Source of the DNA: Leifsonia xyli
Lineage (GTDB): Bacteria; Actinomycetota; Actinomycetes; Actinomycetales; Microbacteriaceae
Reading direction: 5' to 3'
Length of the DNA stretch: 64,000 bases
Assembly (NCBI GenBank): GCA_003243275.1
Contig: QFQR01000001.1
Span: forward strand, 372,001 to 436,000
The position numbers and the translations under genes were made by a program. The notes beneath the pieces were generated by a model. That model saw nothing but the letters and a program-made list of their open reading frames with translations, was not told where the DNA came from and searched no databases. Positions 59,112-64,000 of the stretch are shown in pieces; within the stretch, counting starts at the first letter, position 1, and each line of letters opens with the position of its first letter.

Positions 59112-60122
59112 TCAGTCGATCGTCACGTAGTCGGGGCCGGAGTAGTGGCCGGTGCGGAGCTTCTGGCGCTGCAGGAGCACGTCGTTGAGCAGGCTCGACG
59201 CGCCGAAGCGGAACAGGTGGGGCTGCAGCCACTGCTCGCCGACGGTCTCGGCGACCATCACGAGGTAGCGCACGGCGTCTTTCGAGGCGCGGATGCCGCC
59301 AGCGGGCTTGACCCCCACGTACTCGCCCGTCAAGCGGTGCCAGTCGCGCACCGCCTCGAGCATGACGAGCGTCACCGGGAGCGTGGCCGCCGGTGTCACC
59401 TTGCCGGTGGAGGTCTTGATGAAGTCGCCGCCCGCGAGGATGCCGAGCCAGGAGGCGCGCCGCACGTTGTCGTAGGTGTTCAGCTCGCCCGTCTCGAGGA
59501 TCACCTTGAGGCTCGCGTAGCCTCCGTCGGCGCGGCGGCACGCCTCCTTGACGGCCACGATCTCCTCGAAGACCTTGCCGTAGTTGCCGGCGAGGAACGC
59601 GCCGCGGTCGATCACCATGTCGATCTCGTCGGCGCCGGCCGCGACCGCGTCGCGGGTGTCGGCGAGCTTGACGGCGAGCGAGGCCCGCCCCGAGGGGAAG
59701 GCGGTGGCGACGGCCGCGACCGAGACGAGGCCGTCATCCGGGTCGCCATGGGCGGCGCCGAGCGCGTCGACGGCGGCGGGAACCATGTCGCCGTAGACGC
59801 AGACCGCGGCGACACGAGGCGTGGTCGGGTCGGAGGCGTCCGGATGCAGGGCCTTCGCCACGAGCGAGCGCACCTTGCCCGCGGTGTCGGCCCCCTCGAG
59901 GGTCGTGAGGTCGATGAGCTCGATGATGCGGTCGAGTGCCCACGCCTTCGAGCTGGTCTTGATCGACCGGGTGGCGAAGCTCGCGGCGCGCTGCTCGAGC
60001 CCGACCGCGTCGACGCCGCTCAACCCCTCGAGGTATTGGCGGAGACTGCGCTCGGTCAGGTCGCCGCCGAGCACGCGCACGGCGCGTTCCGCGGGGGCGA
60101 GCGCGGTGGTCTGCATGGTCAT
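59112..60122 (-). CDS. deoC: Deoxyribose-phosphate aldolase
   Basis: A 336-residue class I aldolase that splits 2-deoxyribose-5-phosphate into glyceraldehyde-3-phosphate and acetaldehyde. Schiff-base Lys lies in GGDFIKTSTGKVTPAATLPV, the catalytic Asp in DEIDMVIDRGAFLAGNYGKV and the proton-relay Lys in VGVKPAGGIRASKDAV. VAAVCVYGDMVPAAVDALG precedes them. It has N- and C-terminal extensions relative to short DeoC, as in many actinobacteria. The ATG overlaps the regulator stop by 4 nt. Confidence 0.94.
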   Translation of the reverse strand: MTMQTTALAPAERAVRVLGGDLTERSLRQYLEGLSGVDAVGLEQRAASFATRSIKTSSKAWALDRIIELIDLTTLEGADTAGKVRSLVAKALHPDASDPTTPRVAAVCVYGDMVPAAVDALGAAHGDPDDGLVSVAAVATAFPSGRASLAVKLADTRDAVAAGADEIDMVIDRGAFLAGNYGKVFEEIVAVKEACRRADGGYASLKVILETGELNTYDNVRRASWLGILAGGDFIKTSTGKVTPAATLPVTLVMLEAVRDWHRLTGEYVGVKPAGGIRASKDAVRYLVMVAETVGEQWLQPHLFRFGASSLLNDVLLQRQKLRTGHYSGPDYVTID

Positions 60123-61054
60123 GAGTCCTCCAGGAGTGCGCGGGCGGTGGCCTCGTCGGTGATGAGCACGGTGCACAGACCGCTCGTGACCACCGCGCGG
60201 GCGATGTCGTGTTTCGCGGTGCCGGCGACGACGAGGATCGCCGTCGCGGCGGAGCGCAGGGTGTCGAGTTCGATGCCGAGGGTGCGCTCGTCCAACGACG
60301 GGTCGACGATGTTGCCGTTCGCGTCGATGTAGCGCCCCACGACGTCGCCGATCGCGCCGCGGCGCGCGAGTTCGTCGATGTCGTCCGGGCGCAGGTAGCC
60401 GCTCTCGACGTGCGCCGAGTTCGCATCGACGACGCCCGCGCTGAACAGGAAGGCGTTGGCCTCGGCTGCCCGGTCGAGCACCGCGGCGACGGTGCGATCG
60501 GACTCGATGGCCTTCTTGGTGGAGAGCCGCTCGAGGATCGCGGGGCTCGGCAGCAGGACGGCGTGGCCGCGTCCGCGTTGCGCGATCGTGGAGGCGAGGG
60601 TCGCCGCGGTTCCCGGGCGGCGGTTGAGGCTCACGCCGCCGTTGATCTGCACGACGGTGACGCCCGTCGCCCAGCCGTCGGGCATCCGCTCGGCGACGTC
60701 GGTGAGGGTGCGCCCCCAGCTGACCCCGAGCACGCGCGGCACGGGCCTGAGGCTCGTGAGGAAGTCGGCGGCCGCCTGCGCGACGCGGCTCTGCACGCCG
60801 GATTCGTTCTCGGGGGTCGGCACGACGACGGCATCGGCGAGGGCGAAGCGCTCGCGCAGGGCCCGCTCGGTCGCGAGCCTGCGGGCGCGCGGGTGCACGA
60901 TCTCGATGCGAACGATGCCGCTCTCGCGTGCCTGCGAGAGCAGTCGGCCCGCCTTCCAACGGGAGATGCCGAGCAGCCCGCCGATCTCATCCTGCGTCTT
61001 GTTCTCGTCGTAGTAGAGCTCGGCGACGCGCACGGCGAGCAGTTCCTCGTCCAC
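60119..61054 (-). CDS. SorC/DeoR-type sugar-binding transcriptional regulator
   Basis: A 311-residue regulator with an N-terminal helix-turn-helix (ELYYDENKTQDEIGGLLGIS, RWKAGRLLSQARESGIVRIE) and a C-terminal sugar-phosphate-binding domain of the SorC family (VLGVSWGRTLTDVAERMP, VTVVQINGGVSLN, RGAIGDVVGRYIDANGNIV). It probably senses deoxyribose-5-phosphate and controls the deoC-ALDH operon that follows with a 4-nt overlap. The GTG at 61054 is preceded by GGGAGG; upstream residues to 61102 (CSCGRD...) lack family similarity and are left out. Confidence 0.88.
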   Translation of the reverse strand: MDEELLAVRVAELYYDENKTQDEIGGLLGISRWKAGRLLSQARESGIVRIEIVHPRARRLATERALRERFALADAVVVPTPENESGVQSRVAQAAADFLTSLRPVPRVLGVSWGRTLTDVAERMPDGWATGVTVVQINGGVSLNRRPGTAATLASTIAQRGRGHAVLLPSPAILERLSTKKAIESDRTVAAVLDRAAEANAFLFSAGVVDANSAHVESGYLRPDDIDELARRGAIGDVVGRYIDANGNIVDPSLDERTLGIELDTLRSAATAILVVAGTAKHDIARAVVTSGLCTVLITDEATARALLEDS

Positions 61055-61160
61055 GGTGCCTCCCTGTTCGACGGTATCCCGCCCGCACGAGCAGGACAAC
61101 ATCCGCGTGCGAGCCTGCTCAGATGAGCACGCGGGCCGAGGTCGTGGCGCGGATGCGCGA

Positions 61161-61601
61161 TCAGCGTGCCGAGCGGAGGCCGGCCTCCGCTCGGGCGGCC
61201 GCGTGCTCCGCCCTGTGGCGTTCCGGCCAGCTCGTCCAGTCGACCGGGTGACCGCGCAGCAGCGCCCCCAGCTGCTCGAGGCGTAAGGCCCACAGCGCCT
61301 CGCGATCCGAACGACGCCCCCACTCGTCGCCGACCGTCAGTTCGAGTCGCGTCGACTCTCCCCTCGTGCCCGTCGGCACCCGCTCGAGCACCACGCGCAC
61401 CCGGCCGAACGACGGGGAGATCACCTCGAGCACCGCTGGTTCGGCCGGATCGTCCGGCTCGCGGAAGACGACGGGCTCGGTTCCGTGCGCGAGCCGCGCG
61501 CTCGGGTGCAGCCAGCCCTCGACGAGCACGGGGTCGACGAGCGCCTCCCACACGATGCCGCGCGGGAGGTCGACCTCGCGCACGAGCCGGATCTCCTCCA
61601 C
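61161..61601 (-). CDS. SRPBCC-domain protein (activator of Hsp90 ATPase-like)
   Basis: A 146-residue START/SRPBCC-fold protein: LVREVDLPRGIVWEALVDPV, LVEGWLHPSARLAHG, VVFREPDDPAEPAVLEVIS and TRLELTVGDEWGRRSDREAL, all typical of the AHSA1-like family that forms a hydrophobic binding cavity. There is no catalytic signature. The C-terminus is Arg/Ala-rich. It lies alone between the deo operon and the MFS gene on the same strand, with gaps of 57 nt and about 106 nt. The start is GTG. Role unknown. Confidence 0.75.
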   Translation of the reverse strand: MEEIRLVREVDLPRGIVWEALVDPVLVEGWLHPSARLAHGTEPVVFREPDDPAEPAVLEVISPSFGRVRVVLERVPTGTRGESTRLELTVGDEWGRRSDREALWALRLEQLGALLRGHPVDWTSWPERHRAEHAAARAEAGLRSAR

Positions 61602-61658
61602 ACCTCAACGCTACGCCGCGGCACCGACCCTGCCCGCAGCGCCGCGCGTCGCGGGAGC

Positions 61659-62951
61659 TCAGAGCTCGGAGTCGACCGTGCGGCCCCGTCCGAGGATGGC
61701 GGCCGCGGGGATGATCACGACGAGAATCGCGAGCAGGAAGACCAGAGGCGCCGTCCATCCGCCCGTCGCATCGTGCAGGATGCCGACCGCGAACGGCCCG
61801 ACCGCACCGAGGAGGTAGCCGACCGTCTGCACGAACCCGGACAGGGCGACGGTGGTGGGCGGGCTCGCGGAGCGCAGATTGATGAGCACGAGCGCGAGCG
61901 GGAACAGCAGCGCGCCGAGCCCCGCGCTCGACACCCACAGCACGGGCGCCGCAGCCGGCGCGACGAGCAGCCCCAGGTAGCCGATCGCGAACACGACCAG
62001 ACCGAGCATCGCCATCCCGGCGGCGCTGCGCGGGAAGCGCGCGGCGACCACGGGAACCAGCAGCCCGGCAGGCACCCCCATGAAGGCGTAGAGCGCGAGC
62101 AGCGCGCCTGCACCGGCATCCGTGGCACCTGCCTCGTCGACGAGCAGCTTCGGCAACCACGCCACGCTCGCGTAGACCGCGAGGCTCGACGATCCGAAGA
62201 CCACCCCGAGCGCCCACGCGGTGGGTGAGCGCAGCATCCGCACCCCCGGCCGCCCTGCGGGTTCCGGGCGGCGCTGGATGGCCGCCTCCGTGGCGGCGGA
62301 CTGGGCGTCTCCGACCCGCACCGCGCCCTGCTCGATCGGCCCGGTTCGCGCCTCCTCCCCCGGAACGGATGCCGAGCTCGGCCGCCGATCGACCAACACC
62401 ACGACCCACGGCACCGCCGCGATGAGCGAGACGAGCATCCAGCTCGCGAGCGACAACCGCCAGCCGACCGCATCGGCGGTCGGCACGGCGACGAGCGCCG
62501 GAAGCGCGGTCGCGAGCGACAGGAGCGTCGCGTAGAGCGCCGTGACGAGCCCGATGCGGTCGGGGAAGTAGCGCCTGACGAGCGGAGGGAGCAGCACGTT
62601 GCCGATGCCCACACCGAGGAAGGTGAGCACGCTTCCCAGCGTCAAGGCGAGCGAGTCGGGGGCGAGGGCACGCACCAGATGACCGAGCGACATGGCGATG
62701 AGCGAAGCGATGAGCGCGCGCTCGAGCCCGAGTCGGCGGGCGATCGTCGGAGCGAGGAAGCCGCTCGCAGCGAACGCCAGCGGCGGCGCCGCCCCGATGA
62801 TCCCGAGCGTGACGGCATCGAGCGGGATGTCGCGGCCGATCCGGTCGAGGATCGGCGACATCGCCGACACCGGGGTACGCAGGCTCAGGGCGACGAGCAG
62901 CACACCGAGCAGAGCCAGCGTGCGACCGGCCCACAGCGGCCTCGTGGTCAC
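61659..62951 (-). CDS. MFS transporter, CynX/NimT family
   Basis: A 430-residue 12-helix transporter. The N-terminus LVALSLRTPVSAMSPILDRI and PLAFAASGFLAPTIARRLGL, then LGVGIGNVLLPPLVRRYFPD are typical of CynX/NimT-like permeases. A long cytoplasmic loop (Pro/Glu-rich, about 190-235) separates the two halves. The C-terminal half has LLALYAFMGVPAGLLVPVVA and LSGFVQTVGYLLGAVGPFAV. This group includes cyanate and 2-nitroimidazole transporters; the substrate is uncertain. Its ATG overlaps the ribF stop by 4 nt. Confidence 0.88.
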   Translation of the reverse strand: MTTRPLWAGRTLALLGVLLVALSLRTPVSAMSPILDRIGRDIPLDAVTLGIIGAAPPLAFAASGFLAPTIARRLGLERALIASLIAMSLGHLVRALAPDSLALTLGSVLTFLGVGIGNVLLPPLVRRYFPDRIGLVTALYATLLSLATALPALVAVPTADAVGWRLSLASWMLVSLIAAVPWVVVLVDRRPSSASVPGEEARTGPIEQGAVRVGDAQSAATEAAIQRRPEPAGRPGVRMLRSPTAWALGVVFGSSSLAVYASVAWLPKLLVDEAGATDAGAGALLALYAFMGVPAGLLVPVVAARFPRSAAGMAMLGLVVFAIGYLGLLVAPAAAPVLWVSSAGLGALLFPLALVLINLRSASPPTTVALSGFVQTVGYLLGAVGPFAVGILHDATGGWTAPLVFLLAILVVIIPAAAILGRGRTVDSEL

Positions 62952-63898
62952 GCGCTCCCCGCAAGAAGCTCGCGCGCCGCGTCCGCGTCCGCGCGAATCG
63001 CCGCGACGAGCTGGTCGAGCGTGTCGAACCGCGCCATGCCCCGCAACCGCGCGACGAAGTCGAGCTGGAGCGTCCGCCCGTAGAGGTCGAGCTCGACATC
63101 GAGCAGGTGCGCCTCGGCCTGATGCTGGGGCACGCCGTCGAAGGTCGGGTTGTTGCCGATCGACACCGCGGCGGGGTGGCGCATCCCGTCGACACGTGCC
63201 CAGGCGGCGTACACGCCGTCGGCGGGCAGGAAGCCCTCCAGCCGCGCCGGATCGAGATTCGCCGTCGGGTAGCCGAGCTCGCGCCCCCGACGCTCCCCCG
63301 CCACGACGACCGACCGCACCGAGGGGAGCCGGCCGAGGATGCGCTCCGCCTCGTCGACGCGCCCCGCCTCGAGCGCCTCGCGCACCCAGGTCGAGGAGGC
63401 ACGGCGGGCGGCCCCACCCCCATCGGTGCGCACGTCGTCGATCAAGACGACCTCGAATCCGCTCGCCGCGCCGAGCTCCCGGAGCAGCTCGATGTCGCCC
63501 GCGCCCTTGCGCCCGAACCGGAAGTCGCGCCCCGCGAACACCACACGCGCGTCAAGCGCCTCGACGAGCACCCGCCGCACGAAGTCGGCGGCGTCGAGTT
63601 CGGCGAGCCGTTCGTCGAACTCCAGCATCAGCGTCGCATCCACACCCGCCTCGGCGAGGAGCTCACGCTTCTGCGCATTGCTCACGAGCGGTGCGGGGCA
63701 GAACGCGGGCGCGAGCAGCGAGAGAGGATGCCGGTCGAAGGTCACGACGGCGCTCACCAGCCCGCGATCGGTCGCGAGCTCGCGCAGGCGGGCGAGCACC
63801 TCACGATGACCCGTGTGCACCCCGTCGAACTTGCCGATCGTGACGGCGGTCGGTCCGAACCCGGCCGGCACCGTCTCCAGACCGTCGAAGAACTGCAT
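62948..63898 (-). CDS. ribF: Bifunctional riboflavin kinase / FAD synthetase
   Basis: A 316-residue enzyme that converts riboflavin to FMN and FAD. The N-terminal nucleotidyltransferase has VTIGKFDGVHTGHREVL (GxHxGH), VTFDRHPLSLLAP and VVFAGRDFRFGRKGAGDIEL; the C-terminal kinase has GRELGYPTANLDPARLEGF, DGVYAAWARVDG, SIGNNPTFDG and EAHLLDVELDLYG. Length is normal. The ATG at 63898 overlaps the stop of the upstream membrane-protein gene by 1 nt (TGATG), deciding it over the longer frame. It is followed by the MFS gene in the same transcript. Confidence 0.94.
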   Translation of the reverse strand: MQFFDGLETVPAGFGPTAVTIGKFDGVHTGHREVLARLRELATDRGLVSAVVTFDRHPLSLLAPAFCPAPLVSNAQKRELLAEAGVDATLMLEFDERLAELDAADFVRRVLVEALDARVVFAGRDFRFGRKGAGDIELLRELGAASGFEVVLIDDVRTDGGGAARRASSTWVREALEAGRVDEAERILGRLPSVRSVVVAGERRGRELGYPTANLDPARLEGFLPADGVYAAWARVDGMRHPAAVSIGNNPTFDGVPQHQAEAHLLDVELDLYGRTLQLDFVARLRGMARFDTLDQLVAAIRADADAARELLAGSA

Positions 63899-64000
63899 CA
63901 CGCGCCGACCGCGACCTTCGCCCGCCGTCGCAGCCACAGGATGCCGAGCACCGGGAGCACGAGCGGGATGAAGAGGTACCCCGCACCGAAGGCGCTCCAC
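63898..64000 (-). CDS. Membrane protein, C-terminal fragment at window edge
   Basis: The last 33 codons of a gene that enters from the right. The translation has a hydrophobic helix (FGAGYLFIPLVLPVLGIL) followed by a basic tail (WLRRRAKVAVGA), typical of a final transmembrane segment. Its stop overlaps the ribF ATG by 1 nt. The rest of the gene is outside the window and the family cannot be named. Confidence 0.55.
   Translation of the reverse strand, partial: WSAFGAGYLFIPLVLPVLGILWLRRRAKVAVGA

Overview
The window is a stretch of high-GC chromosome from an actinobacterium, most likely a member of the Microbacteriaceae. This rests on the very high GC, frequent GTG starts, many 4-nt or 1-nt start/stop overlaps, and family markers such as DUF2510 (WYxDP) proteins, a DUF3516 helicase, an FGLLP-like membrane protein and the dnaG-dgt-dusB order. 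I see no IS element, prophage, CRISPR array or rRNA. There is one tRNA (Asn-GTT). The organism assignment is inference, not a database result.

Left part (1-19.5 kb): a partial azlC gene; a histidine-kinase-like protein whose phosphoacceptor His is replaced by Tyr; a SHOCT-domain protein; a complete NarL-type kinase/regulator pair; a DUF3592-like protein; tRNA-Asn; an incomplete peptide-ABC operon (binding protein, one ATPase, a lactonase-like propeller, no permeases); dnaG, dgt and dusB; a YbaK deacylase; a DsbA/FrnE-like oxidoreductase with a tiny coupled Cys ORF. Next comes a four-gene operon that looks like an exopolysaccharide system: processive GT2 synthase, two right-handed beta-helix proteins and a UDP-glucose dehydrogenase.

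Middle (19.5-43 kb): a CPBP protease and glycyl-tRNA synthetase; a divergent LysR/class V aminotransferase pair; an FGLLP-like membrane protein; a de novo NAD operon (nrtR-nadA-nadB-nadC-nifS) with palindromes in its promoter region; redox enzymes; an Ada-AlkA repair fusion; aspartase; a Pit phosphate transporter with a Pho-box-like repeat; and a DUF3516 DExH helicase.

Right part (43-64 kb): four consecutive DUF2510 proteins, a J-domain/NERD fusion, a pabC-like gene, then an 875-bp region without a convincing protein gene. That region appears to hold three small-RNA units: two minus-strand units share a 56-nt promoter block, and a plus-strand unit has C-rich hairpin loops. An SNF2 helicase, an M20 peptidase, a GDPD, a deoxyribose operon (sorC-type regulator, deoC, ALDH, truncated ALDH), an MFS exporter and ribF complete the window. 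A near-identical long palindrome closes two convergent gene pairs 43 kb apart.

The strongest candidates for something undescribed are the noncoding cluster at 50.74-51.60 kb, the beta-helix/GT2 polysaccharide operon, the Tyr-for-His kinase, the coupled Cys micro-ORF behind the DsbA-like gene, and the tandem DUF2510 block.
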